From positions 7,059,435-7,123,434 of the forward strand of contig NC_088296.1 of the NCBI RefSeq assembly GCF_032854445.1: DNA of 64,000 nt, read 5' to 3'. Below the pieces are notes generated by a model. It was not told where the DNA came from and did no database searches. It saw only the letters and a program-made list of their open reading frames with translations. The translations under genes and the position numbers were made by a program. Positions 45,290-56,862 of this stretch are shown piece by piece (the first letter of the stretch is position 1; every line of letters begins with the position of its first letter). This DNA comes from Liolophura sinensis (taxonomy: Eukaryota; Mollusca; Polyplacophora; Chitonida; Chitonidae).

Positions 45290-47220
45290 TTTTTTAATTG
45301 GAATTTATATTTTAGGATTTAGGCCAATGGCCCTCAAGTATTTCATGATGGCATTGAGAGTGAGGCTGTCAAACAAAACATGTATAGAGTTGACTCTTTG
45401 TCGAACATCACCTGCACGTGGGGAACAAACCAATTTATTTCTACATTGACCATTGCCATGTCCACACTTTTGGCATGAAACGAACCTAGTCGAGTTAGGT
45501 ATGTGCATGTCTACTTGGACATTGTGTGGCTATATTGAGATCGACTGAGGACCATACAGTTTATTAAATATCGATAAGTTCTTATTAAGTTTGCCGTTAC
45601 TGTAATTTTTTGTAATTTATGTGAATTACCTGACATTTACAACCCCTTGAGATTTTAGTTCGTAGTACATTTGCTCCAGCCGATTAGTTGAATTGGACCA
45701 ATCCAACCTCCCGTCTTTATCTAAGCAAGGCTCATGTGCAGTCTTGGGCTTGAAAATCTCGCAAGACTAACCTGCCCTCAACCACTGGTATCCCGTTCTC
45801 TTCTCTAAAGGTCGCAACCCACAGCAAACAGGTACTCCATGATCAACATGTAATCCACCACCCGCTAAGATATGGGTCTATTATATTCACATGGGCCACA
45901 TGGATGAGCTCTAGGTTAGTCGCCTTGTACGACAAGGTTGCCCAGAGGCCTGATTTCACCCCGGAGATTCCATTGGAGTAATGCCGCTTGAATTCAGTGA
46001 GCAACTCTTGTAGCTGTAACCTACTCTCATTATACTGATTTTAGAAAATGCATCCAACAGTTCTCAACTATAGTTTTCATATATTCTGTTTGGAACCGAA
46101 AGTGATAACGCTTACACATAATTTGAACATATCTGTTGATGTAATTTTGTAGAAAATTGGTTCTTTGTTGAAATTTGACATATAAAGTTGAAGGCGATGG
46201 GTGCAAACCATTGTTGAGATGTCACAGAGTATAAATGTGTACAAGCATACTGAGGGATTTACCTCCCCTGCATAGATCACGTTCAATTCTCAGAACTGTG
46301 TATTTTCTATTTCCATCTGTTCAGTTTTATCAACTTGTGAAAGGGTGTATAGTAGCAAATTACACACCCACTAGCACCATGGTTGAAGCAGATTTAGGTA
46401 AAAATGGCAATGATGTTAATTGCAGACTGACGGCTAGGGCGTGTCTTTTATAGATTCTACCGTCAGCCTGTGTGTGAACCTATAGCACTGTCGATAAACA
46501 GTCTGAATATTTACGTCAAGGAAAACAACTGGATTGGGTTCAGGTTCATACTGTTTATTTATGCCGGTCTTGTCACTACATGTATATGTACAGAGCGATG
46601 GGAGGCCTCTATGTTATTGAGTTTCTGAAGCTTTGACATTGAAAGGCCTTATACAGAGTTATGCTGAAGGTCGATTACTGGCGGTGACGTGTCGCCTGTG
46701 GTACACAAAGCCCGAACGTATTGCCTTGATCATGCATCGGTGTTTATTGTTTACTTAACAACGTTCGGCTGTCCGTTCCAAATATAAACCTGTGGTTGGT
46801 AATGATTAATGGTTATAGGGTATACAGTTCTCCTATTCTATATAGGTCAGCACATCTGTTATACGATAGCCTATACTAGTTGATCATGACGTCAAAGATT
46901 AGGAATGTCTGTATAGGTAAATGGTGCTGAAAGTAAATCGAATCTTAAAATTATGTACGGATTTGCACATATTATTTTATAAAATTGGGTCAAAATTACC
47001 AAGTTCCAACATTGCTTCTGGAGGTCTTTCTTTCTTTTGTTTTTTTTCCTACTTTTATATCGCCAGAGTCTTTTTTACACACTGCTGTTTATAGCATAAC
47101 AATAGCAAAAGTCGCCATATTTCTAACTGAGCAGAAGGGAAGACCTCCGAGGCAAACCAGGCACACATACTGATATGAGTCTTACAATGCTTTTTGGATG
47201 AAAATTGCAATAGTGAGAAA
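45290..47220. repeat. Diverged ~2-kb unit, copy 1
   Basis: Shares collinear blocks with copy 2 (49915-51990) and partly copy 3 (52000-54000): TTGGGCTTGAAAATCTCGC, GAGATGTCACAGAGTATAAA, GGGATTTACCTCCCCTGC, GTCAGCCTGTGTGTGAACC, AAAATTATGTAC. A TATAAAT lies at 46230-46236. The end, near ATTTCTAACTGAGCAGAA and TACAATGCTTTTTG, matches sequence just before the TRIM coding exon (about 53890-54000), so the unit appears to include TRIM upstream sequence. No TRIM exon follows copy 1. Confidence 0.75.
45305..45760 (-). pseudogene. Decayed LINE ORF1-like (CCHC zinc-knuckle) fragment
   Basis: Reverse-strand reading gives NRLEQMYYELKSQGVVNVR-like sequence, then after frame breaks MHIPNSTRFVSCQKCGHGNG and QCRNKLVC. 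The pattern IPN-x-R-C-x-x-C-x-K-x-GH matches zinc-knuckle ORF1/gag proteins of non-LTR retrotransposons. Copy 2 (about 49990-50260) keeps DILRTKITRGCQCQAIHN at the matching place. Element clade not determined. Confidence 0.6.
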
Positions 47221-48309
47221 GGGTATTACGTGTTCCCCACCCCACCCCCCATATATGGTTGGAAATGTTTTGAGAGAGAACTCTCTCTGAAAAATTGGCA
47301 CTACGTTTAATATAGATTGCTAAAGAATGTATGTTGTTTGTAGAAGATACATAAGTTGGAAAAAGTAACTGCGAGTAAACGATTTTATATTTAACCTCGT
47401 CGGCCTACAAACTTACATCACATGAATCCACTATTTTTTTTTGAAGAAAGGGATACTGTGTAAGCAAACACCGCAAAACCTTATCATCATTTAAAGGGTT
47501 GTTTTATGACAGAAAATAAAAAAGCAATCATAAGCGTGAACAAAAACAAATTAGTTTTAAAAAGGAATAAATCTTTTCTGGTTAGCCAGTCATAGGTACT
47601 TCATATTTGTAAACTTCATATTTGTAAACTCATAAAACTGAGTACAAAATTATGTTGACGGGTGGAAACCTGTTCTGGAGGAAGCAGAGTAACTGAACAC
47701 GTAAAGCCCTAAGGTTGTGACTTCAGCACAAATGACTATGTGGCTTTTTTCTTGGTTACAATATTAATAAGCAGTAAAACAGCAAACAATTGCATTCATC
47801 TTTTGTTGCCATTGTACATGTACATGTTGGGTTTCTTGCACATGTGTGTCGGATGTGTTTTGTGTTCACTTTGGTTTTTTTTTAACATACATCTAATACA
47901 TTTTGAGCACTTTGTGGGTTTACTGTACGTCTGATCAGTTTGCGTTCTCTTTGAATTTAAATCACAAGTCATTTTCACCCAGGAGTGATCTTGTATAATT
48001 TTCAAAGAAGAAAGTTTTCGTTATCAACCTGAATGTGCGTAGGCTTAGCGCAAATGCAGTTTAATTTTCAGCTCAATCGCATCAGCCGCTCTGGAGAAGA
48101 AGATTTGCTCAAGTTGGCACAAAATCCAATATGGCCACCAACTGTCCCCAAAAGCCAAAAAGCACAATTTCAGATACATTCCTAAAACATACTAAAGTTT
48201 CAGGGACGTATCACTTGTCGTTTTCTCATAAAAGTTATCACCAAACTGCCTATAATTATAATAATAATTCGAACAGATACAACTAGGGCTCAAGTCTAGG
48301 GATTCACGC
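47221..48309. other. No gene seen
   Basis: C-rich run near 47238. Remainder AT-rich and unassigned. Confidence 0.4.
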
Positions 48310-48435
48310 CTGTATTGCTTCGGATGGTCGTGTGCTTCCCCCGGGCTTTGCCCGGTTTCCTCCCACCATAATGCAGACTGCATATGAAATGGTCTTGAGG
48401 ATTGTGTAAAACACCAATCACAAAAATAAATAAAT
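48310..48435 (+). mobile_element. SINE family 1, diverged, 5'-truncated
   Basis: GCTTCGGATGGTCGTGTGCT, CCGGTTTCCTCCCACCATAA, TGTAAAACACCAATCAC and AAATAAATAAAT. Confidence 0.82.
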
Positions 48436-49550
48436 CAAGCTTGTATGGCTTGAACTCCTAATAATCCGTACTATAACACTAGGTTTTCTAAACTTTTAGT
48501 TTGGAAGTCTAAAAAAAAAAACCCACTGCATTGATGTTAACTGTTATATTTTATACATTACTGGTTTAGAACTAGCTGTCCCTCAAAAACTGTGTCACCA
48601 GAGAATTTGAAATTGATTTCTTATGATTACGGGGATCAGATATTAATTCAGGTTTTGGAAGAAGCGAGAGAGGAAACGCCGGTAAAACCCGAGTCAGTGC
48701 TGGGCTGTGCTATATAAGACTTTAATTGTATCTAGATGCTTACTTAAACGTAGTTTTGGGAATTGGCTTTGCGATTGTTGACCTCGAACGTCCATGTTGA
48801 TTGACGGTTGGTATACGAATGTTTGTTTCGACGCATAGATTTGTACATTTAATTTTAAGAATTTTAACACGTGGAGAAAAAGCGTAATTTGCTAATTTGC
48901 TGCGGCTGCCTTTCGATGTAATTCATAATTCAGCACGGTAGCCTATAAGGAAACCATCAACATATAAAGAACCCTCTGTAACAGATGTTAAGTTTTTTGA
49001 CAAGCTATTAAGTTGAAGCTAAACAGTGTTGGCGATAGTATACTGCCCTGGAGTACACCCATTTTTGCTCATAAGAGTCGAAAAGATTGTACCTACTCGT
49101 ACTCTAAACTGACGATCAAAGTTCTGATACATACATAAATGACGACAAGTCCAATATCCGAGAAGTCTTTTAAAACACCGTATTACGAATAAAAGTTTCA
49201 ATGCGACAAACTTTAAATCGACTTTGAGGAAAACCACATTTAATATTATACAGTAAAGTCTATTATTTATTATTTGTCATTTACTACCGGGTTTTGGAAC
49301 CGGTATAATATACACCTTCTTCCACAACTGTGGAAAAATTACAACTAATCTAAATACCATGATTAAACAAGCCCAAGTGAGTCTCCAGTGGCTGAGAGGA
49401 CAAATTGGTTAGAAACTGAAACTGAAAAATAAAGTTTGATCATAATGTGGAGAATTGGTCAGCATTTTTAGTGATTCAGGGCGTCTTGCAGCAAAACAAT
49501 GCTATTGCTCTAGGCAAAGCTATTGATGATTCCGCTGGAGATGTTTAATT
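48436..49550. other. No gene seen; interspersed repeat at about 48745-48840
   Basis: AGTTTTGGGAATTGGC, GAACGTCCATGTTGATTGAC and TTCGACGCATAGATT match about 16230-16335. Otherwise unassigned. Confidence 0.45.
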
Positions 49551-49808
49551 CGTTTATTTGATTAATGTTTTACGCCGTACACAAGAATATTTCATTTATA
49601 CGACTTCGGCCAGCATTATAGTGAGAGGAAGCCGGACAAATCCCGGGGGAACCCACGACCATCCGCAGTCTGCTGGAAGACCATCCCACATACAAGCGGA
49701 GAGGAAGACAGCGTGGGCTGGACTTGAATTTACAGAAACCGCATTGTGAGATCCCCCTGGGTCATTGCGTCGCGTTGGCACACTAACCACCTCGGGCACG
49801 GAGGCCCC
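49551..49808 (-). mobile_element. SINE family 1, full-length, reverse, with target-site duplication
   Basis: Runs from GTTTATTTGATTAATG to a reversed head ending CGGGCACGGAGGCCCC. GAGATGTT flanks it at 49538-49545 and 49809-49816. The 5-bp TAATT beside the tail may belong to either flank or tail. Confidence 0.9.
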
Positions 49809-49914
49809 GAGATGTTAAAAAAAAGTTAGGTCCAGTGATACGTTGATTGAGTGCAGAGCCAGATGAGGACGTAGTTTTATTGACAGGTTAGTTAATTCTT
49901 TCACAGATATAGTT

Positions 49915-51990
49915 TTAGGTTTTAGGTTTACCGTCCCCAATCATCGGCAAGTCAGTGTCAATAAATGTTGATTTATGGCCTTCTCCTGCAAATTGGACGC
50001 AAAACAGTTTATCTCAACAATGACCATTACAATGCCCAAGTTTTGGCATGACAAGTTAGGTATGTATAGGTCTACCTGGGGAGTGTACTGGCAAATTGAG
50101 AATGACTGAGGGAAAGAGGGGTTATTAAATGTCGATAAGTACGTACTGAGTTTTCTATCACTGTCACTTGTATGTTGTGAATTGCTTGACATTGACAACC
50201 CCTTGTGATTTTAGTTCGGAGGATATCTTCTCTAACCGATTGGTCAAACTGGGCCAATCCGATCTTCAGTCTCTAACTAAGTAAAAGCCGAAGTGGAGTG
50301 TTGGGCTTGAAAATCTCGCATTTAAGGGTTGCAACCGACGGCAATCAGGTAGGCCTACTCCTCTATGGCCCCTCATACAGAGATGGGAGATGTGACTCCA
50401 TTATATTTCACCGAGTTCTCACGGCAGAGGTCTAGGTTACGACAAGCTTGCCAAGAAAACTCAGGCCCTTTTCTTTTCAACCGGAGACCCCACGAGGGTA
50501 ATGCTGCTTGAATTCAATGGGCAAATATTGTAGATATAGCCTAATCTCATTATGCTGGTTTCAGAAAATCCATCCGACATTTCTCAGATATCTTTCCAAT
50601 GTATTCTGTTTAGAACTAAACCTGATCAATATAAATGATTTGAACCTATTTACTGAAATAATTTTGTGAGAAAGTGATTGTTTGTTGAAAGGTGACATTC
50701 ACATATAGGCTTAAAGTTAATGGCGAGCTGCGGAAACCAATGTTGAGATGTCACAGAGTATAAATGTGTACAAACATAGGCCTAGGGAGGGATTTACCTC
50801 CCCTCCACAGATCACGTGCATTTCTCAGATCTAAGTATTTTCTATTGCAATCTTCTCAGTTACACAAAGATCTGAAGTCAAGTTGGATCTGTGTCGACAG
50901 GTAAGCTCTGTAAGACGATTATATGTAGTTTGGATGGAAACGATCACTCAGGTTAAGGAGTTGTCTATACTTGATCATATCACCGACTGTCAGACACAAC
51001 TTAATTGGCTTGGTCGTCCATAAATCGACACAGTGTAGATATACGAATGGGGCGTTTCCTTTATAGACTTTAACATTAGCCATGTCAGCCTGTGTGTGAA
51101 CATCAAACTGTCGATATTTGCGTATAAATAAAAACGACTGATTTTTATTCAGGTTCATACTGTTTAACTGTGTCAGTCTTGTCACTATGTATACAGGTCG
51201 ATAGTACGTCATTAATGTGAGGTTCTGAAACTTTGACCTTGAAAGACATTATGCAGTTATGTTGAAGGTCGATTACTGGCGGTGACGTGCCGCATGTGAC
51301 ACACAAAGTCTGAATATCTTGCCTAAATGGATCGCTGTTTGTTTACTTACAACGTTCGCCTGTCTGGTCCAAATATAACAACTGTGATAGTATAAAAGCC
51401 CTGTCAGGGGTACAAGCGTTCTCCTAATCCATGTAGGTCAGTCCATCTGTTGTATGATATCCTATATCAGTTGCCCATATTGGCCTCCGTGGCCGAGGGT
51501 ATTAGCACAACAGAACAGCTCAATGACCATGAAGCCTTCCGATACGATCGCTGCGAGTTCAAGTCCAGCTGATGCTGGCTTCCTCTCGGGCCGTATGTGG
51601 GAATGTCTGTCAGCATTAAGCGGATGGTTGTTGGCTTCCCCCAAACCCAGTTTCCTCCTACCATAATGCTGGCCGCTGTCGTATAAGTGAAGTATTCATG
51701 AGTACGGTATAAATCAAATAAATAAATAAATATTGTTAGAGGTAAATTGTTATTGATCGGTGATCTGTGAGCCATCCGATCAGCTGCAGTTAAAACAGTA
51801 CACTGCAAATAATGGCCTTTGCGAGGGCCAACATTTTTACGGTTATGTGCACATTCTTGAGTTGGGCATAAAAGTAAAATAAATAATTAAAATCTATTGC
51901 CCATAATGTGTGTGTACGTAATTGGTGCTAAAAGTATATAGAATCTTAAAATTATGTACAGATGTGCACACATTATTTTCAGCCCTACTA
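49915..51990. repeat. Diverged ~2-kb unit, copy 2, with first-exon-like donor
   Basis: Collinear with copy 1. TATAAAT at 50759-50765 is followed by GGGATTTACCTCCCCT, and 135 bp later by GTCGACAG with donor GTAAGC at 50901. This could be a promoter plus non-coding first exon of the TRIM gene or of an extinct copy. Its 5' third holds decayed reverse LINE ORF1-like sequence. A SINE-containing insert occupies 51480-51896. Confidence 0.7.
51480..51896 (+). mobile_element. Composite SINE insert (full-length SINE plus second SINE-like tail)
   Basis: A full-length family 1 SINE (head TGGCCTCCGTGGCCGAGGG, B-box region GAGTTCAAGTCCAGC) ends in (TAAA)n at about 51732. About 160 bp of other sequence follows, ending ACATTCTTGAGTTGGGCATA, then AAAATAAATAATTAAA, like another SINE end. 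TTGCCCATA flanks the whole at 51471-51479 and 51897-51905. Copy 1 lacks the insert at the matching position. Confidence 0.8.
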
Positions 51991-51999
51991 TAATATATA

Positions 52000-54000
52000 T
52001 AGGTGATGTCTTCGTAAGACTGTCTATTGGACAGTGTTTAGACGCAAATCTCTATACAAATATAAATGAATTGAGCCAAACTACTGAATTAATTTTAGGG
52101 AAACTGCATGGTAGTTTATTAAAATATAGCATTCGCATATAAAGTTAAAAGAGAACTGTGCTAACCACTGTAGGGATGCCATAGATTTGTTTATTTATTT
52201 GATTGGTGTTTTATGACGTACTCAAGTGAGGCATTTACCTCCCCTGCTCAGATGACGTGTATTTCACCGAACAAAGTATTTTCCATTTCAATTTGCGCAG
52301 TTTTATCAAGTAGTGAAACACGGTGGGGATTGTGTCGACAGGTAAGTCCTGTAAGATATGGCACGTCTATGTTTATGACGGGATGATTCTATTAGGTGAA
52401 GGAGATGTCTTATTTGATCGTGTGCCCGATTCTCAGACAGTATTTAATTGGTCTGAACGTCCTCAAATGGACACGAAGCCGATGTACGATTCCGGGCGTG
52501 TCTTTGCATAGACTCTACTCTCGGCTTGTGTGTGAACCTCTGATACTGTCTACAAACACTCGGAATATTTTCTTCTCAAGCAAACGACTGATTTAATTGG
52601 GTTCATACTGTCTAATTATGTTGATCTTCTCACTATATCCAGGACGATAGTACGTTTTTAATGTACATTTCTGAAGCTTTGACCTTGAGAGGCATTATGC
52701 AGGGTTTTGCTGAAAGTCGTTGGTTGCCGGCGACGTGCTGTCTGAGGTTGGGCCTACATACATATTAATAGCCACAACAACCGACCTATATGGATCGCTG
52801 TTTGTTTACTTATAAGGTTCGCCTCTACGCTTCAAATATAAAAAAAGACTGTAATAGTTAAAAATTTCTAGTTAGGATATATATGTCCTCCGTTTGAAGT
52901 GTTTGGTTTGATCTTGGATCTACCGACTTCCAGGCGGGCTTAAACAGAAGGGGTGTATTACACTGTATAAGTAAATGGAATCTGAAAATTATGTACTGAA
53001 TTGCACACAGGATTTTCAGTGTTGCAGAACTGGAAGGCTACATGTATTATTAACTTCTCACTCAGCAAGCATTACAACCTCGCCCACTGATCACCAATAA
53101 TGGGGTGTGTTATATGACACAGCTTAACCAGTCAGGACAGCCGTATACTGCACGTAGGTCTACTTATACATTAGCTCGAGCTGTCTGTATGGAGGTATTG
53201 TTGACGATGACCTACTTCTACAGTCTACCTAAGGTTACATATCTCCAATCCACGCTTTTGGGTTCTCTTTAAACTGCCCCTGTCATAACACTGTATCTAA
53301 CTGGACGTGTACTTCACACTTCTACAGTGGAGCGAAGTCAGCATTTACGGTTTAAACATTTTGTTTGACCAGTGGTGATCGGAGGGTGTAGCAGCTCTGC
53401 TGTAGTCTGTACTTCTGTAGTTCCTGACAACTAATCAAACACTGGGAGCTGGAAGACTTTGACCTTAATTCATATCCCTCTTTAATCTAAGTAAGACATG
53501 TTTGTGTTAATCATCACTATTACAAATGTGATCTGTATTATATCTCTTTAATTATTTATTTTAATTCTGTAGATAGAGCTGTTCCAAATGTTTTGCCCTA
53601 TTATCATAAAGTATATAGAATCAAGTTACCTTCATAACCAATGCAGTTCACAGGCTTGGCCAAATTATCATATTGAGTCAAGTCCCGACATTGGGGCTGA
53701 AGAAGATTTCGCACTGACTCTCTGTAAATCTACTTTTAAACCGCGACAGGTTCGTTTTTACACACGAATCTGTTCATTATCTGGATGGGAGCTATATGTC
53801 TATCGAACATCAGTATCAAACACATCTGCCCAAACTGGCTTGACCAGACCTTTGTCAAAACAGTCTCTCGTGGGCAATAAAGGGTTGGATCGCTAAATTT
53901 CTAACTGACCAGAATGGATTCCTTTTCAGAAAAGTGATTTGCGCACACTCTCCTCATACATGAATAGGTACTAAAATGCTTTTTAAATGAGAATAGGAGA
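52000..54000. repeat. Diverged ~2-kb unit, copy 3, adjoining the TRIM gene
   Basis: Best matches to the other copies are at 52050-53040 and 53870-54000. It contains GTCGACAG with donor GTAAGT at 52342. A 42-bp SINE end (52186-52227) sits where copies 1 and 2 have the TATA segment. The middle part (53040-53870) is unique-looking. A 102-codon frame at 53588 is not supported. Confidence 0.65.
52186..52227 (-). mobile_element. SINE family 1, 42-bp tail fragment
   Basis: TTTATTTATTTGATTGGTGT, TTTATGACGTACTCAAGT. It replaces about 30 bp including CAGAGTATAAATGTG of the other two copies. Confidence 0.8.
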
Positions 54001-54132
54001 ATAGCAACTAAAAAGTAACGTGTATAGTGTTGAAATAGGCGGAGGCTGTGTGTTGTCTTGAAAGTTAATATTTTTTTAAATAGGAACACCCTCACAGGTG
54101 CCAATCTGAGCGATTTGTCGTTTTTATTTTAG

Positions 54133-54820
54133 GAAAAAGAACCCTGAGCAAATGATGGCCGAGAGCAAGCAGAATCGGGATGATGTTCTCACATGTTCGA
54201 TATGTATGGAAACATTCCAGAAACCAGTAATGCTACCCTGTCAGCACAGTTTTTGTAAAAAATGCATTGGTTTGTATGCTGACAAGTCCAAATCTGTGCA
54301 GATAGATGACACCTCCGACAGCAGGGGGAATGATGACGCTCATCTGATAGCATGCCCTGTGTGTCGGGCACCAACGAATCTGGGGAGAGAAGGTGTGGCT
54401 GGACTGGCTCCTAACTTTCATCTGGCAGAAATGGTGGAGAGGTTCTCTACTGCTGTTAAGGTTGAGGAAGACATTCCATATTGTTCTCTGTGTGAGGAGG
54501 ACAATCATGCTAAAGCTGTCAAGTTTTGCACCATCTGTGGTGTGTTCTACTGTCAGGAATGTCTTGCTATTTGTCACCCAATGAAGGGGCCCCTGAAACG
54601 TCACAAACTGATTTCGTCCCAGGAATACCTCTCCCAGGAAACATCACAGGGTGAAGTCAGCAGGGACCAACAATCAACTCAGCAGCCGTCATGTGCTAGA
54701 CACGGTCAGCCGTTCGTCATGTACTGTGTACCGTGTCGGATGGTAATTTGTCTGGGGTGTGTGGTTGAGCATCCGGAACATGCTATGCGGGATATACCAT
54801 CAGCTGCTGAGAATGACAAG
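54133..54820 (+). CDS. TRIM protein exon 1: RING and two B-boxes (coding from 54152)
   Basis: The exon follows a T-rich acceptor (TTTATTTTAG). An ATG at 54152, directly followed by a second ATG, starts 223 codons in phase 0 up to GTAATG. The C3HC4 RING has C15, C18, C30, H32, C35, C38, C68 and C71 (CSIC...CQHSFC..C...CPVC), all present. B-box 1 runs about residues 108-153 (YCSLCEEDNHAKAVKFC...) and B-box 2 about 179-215 (CARHGQPFVMYCVPC...). RING TRIM proteins are usually E3 ubiquitin ligases. The spacer in the RING (residues 45-65) is long and Asp/Ser-rich. The following exons supply the coiled coil and a damaged SPRY. Which TRIM orthologue this is cannot be decided here; invertebrate TRIMs expand lineage-specifically. 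Confidence 0.96.
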
Positions 54821-55227
54821 GTAATGCGAAAAAGACATTCGTTTATCAGCCATCAACCCAAATGGATGTCATGAGTCATTAATCGTAAGGTCAATTCCCG
54901 AACAATGATTAATACGGACCACGAAAAAACTAAGAAATTGTGCAAGTTCAAAATTACTTTGGAATCATGTAATGAGAAGTAATAAAAAGTTTTTAATGTT
55001 GTTAGAAAGACGCAAGGGAATGTTTTGGGCGAATAACTTAAATCACTATCTAAATCGTGTACCATGCTAGTATATAAATCGATACTCAAAATAAAGATGG
55101 CATGATTTGGAACTAAATATTAACCCAAAGTTTGTGATCTATAGTAAAGAAAAGGGGCTTTGTGTTCTGTACTGTAGTGAGTCATTTGAAAGGCTGATTT
55201 TTTAATGTAGTATTTTTTCCATTACAG

Positions 55228-55323
55228 CCAGCTGTTTTGAACAAAACTAGTGAAGTGGAGAAAGTGCTACAGGAAACTAAAGAATCGCTGGCAGGAGTTA
55301 TGAGGTTGCACAGCAAGATACAG
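55228..55323 (+). CDS. TRIM exon 2, 96-nt coiled-coil exon
   Basis: ATTACAG acceptor and GTTGGT donor, phase 0 to 0, 32 residues beginning PAVLNKTSEVEKVLQETKES. The 96-nt length is the classic size of this TRIM exon. Confidence 0.93.
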
Positions 55324-55721
55324 GTTGGTATTTTCCATGACACTTTTTCAGCCTGTGTTGTACTGCATACCCTGGTGACTCATATTGACTATGTGGAGTA
55401 TTGCTATCATTCACAAATCCAGGTAACATACAGCTGTCAATTAACTAGTCTTGATAAAGCGGTCTTCTGTCACATATTATATATGTAGATTACAATCAAA
55501 GAGTTAAACCCGAAAAGTGACGACTTTTTACAAGAACGTAAACAGGGGAATGCACGAACTGATGAGGGAATTTACTTGCGTGATGGGCGAGTCAATTTCA
55601 CCTATTTCTTGTTTATCTTATCTACTATCGTATCATTATTAAGTAACACACACGGTATATGCCCACCTCAGACATCTCCATTTGATGTATTATCGCCGAT
55701 AATACGCTGTCATAATAATAT

Positions 55722-55774
<53 letters not shown>

Positions 55775-56093
55775 CATTTGATCTGATGGGGAGACAGCGT
55801 TCGGGTTCGGGCACTGTCCGAAGCAATGTAAGACTCCACCATCTCACCCTGTTCTGAGCATCAGTTGTGATGGCACGACCCTTTTTGGAATTAAACGACG
55901 TACTTTGGGTTTTGAGTCGACACTTACATGTACATCCCTAAACTAGAGGGAAATCATCTCCATCCCGGAGATACATTGTAGCCACATTTGTGAGGCGCTT
56001 ATATTTCACCCTGTTACACATACATATATAACTTCTTCAACACACAATTCTATAGGTCTAGATGAGGCAGTAAACGATTTTTCTGTTCGGCAG
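55324..56093 (+). other. TRIM intron with (AT)n
   Basis: Contains an (AT)n run at about 55729-55768. A 93-codon frame over it is an artefact. Confidence 0.85.
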
Positions 56094-56324
56094 GAAAACC
56101 AGGAACTTCACACTCAGGAGGTGGAAAGGGCTTATTGTGCAGCCTTTGAAGCTTTACAAGCATGGAAACAGCAATCCTTAGATGGCATAAAAACCCGCTA
56201 TTCACAGTGGAGCGTGGAGTGTAGCGCCATACTCAAACATTTTCAGCTACAGACCCAGGAAATGGAGAGGATGGTACACGCTTCCAAAGATTTGTTAGCG
56301 TCAGTGGACGTCGAGTTTTTGCAG
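56094..56324 (+). CDS. TRIM exon 3, 231-nt coiled-coil exon
   Basis: Acceptor TTCGGCAG, donor GTAAGT, phase 0 to 0, 77 residues beginning ENQELHTQEVERAYCAAFEA. Heptad-like, Glu/Gln-rich. The 231-nt length is the conserved TRIM size. Confidence 0.94.
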
Positions 56325-56567
56325 GTAAGTCAGATGTGCACATTCTCAAACATTGGTTCAGCAGCCTATACTATGTAATAGATCAGGAAATGGTCTAAAT
56401 GTTTTGAGGTAAAAGCCAGGGGTGCCTGTGTACTTGAAGAGGTAAGACATTTCAATTACAAATGTGTTCTTGTTATATGTTGAATTGACAGTATAGCTAC
56501 AGTATCTCAGTTTCGGTTATCATCTTTACATGATTTTATATGAGTTTTTAATTCTGTTTGTTGACAG

Positions 56568-56590
56568 GGTTCCACGGACTTCACCAAAAC
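56568..56590 (+). CDS. TRIM exon 4, 23-nt micro-exon
   Basis: Acceptor TTGACAG, donor GTATGT, 23 nt: GSTDFTK plus two bases of a Thr codon. The 23-nt exon directly after the 231-nt exon is a hallmark of TRIM genes. Phase 0 in, phase 2 out. Confidence 0.92.
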
Positions 56591-56862
56591 GTATGTATAA
56601 ATGTGTGATACCTCTCTAGGTTTGTTATACATTTGCACGTCTCTGTTGTCAGCAGATATGTTTCTATAACATTTAGTACCAGCACTGTAGTTATCCAAAA
56701 CATGACCCGACTGTAAAATATATCCAATGTTTAAACATACGTTTGTCCAGACAAATCAGATCTAATCTACTAGGAACAGTACATCATGGCATTCTTATAA
56801 CTGCGTTGTACACAAGATTACTACACGACTGTGTCTCTTTGTTTTCTCTTCTCTTCTCACAG

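Noticed and set aside
45165-45449. 94-codon + strand frame
   Set aside because: It is antisense to the LINE ORF1-like remnant; the reverse strand carries the recognisable zinc-knuckle pattern.
53588-53896. 102-codon frame before the TRIM gene
   Set aside because: No domain and no splice support; it lies in diverged upstream duplicated sequence.
54189-54604. Reverse frames opposite the TRIM RING exon
   Set aside because: Shadows of the well-supported sense exon.
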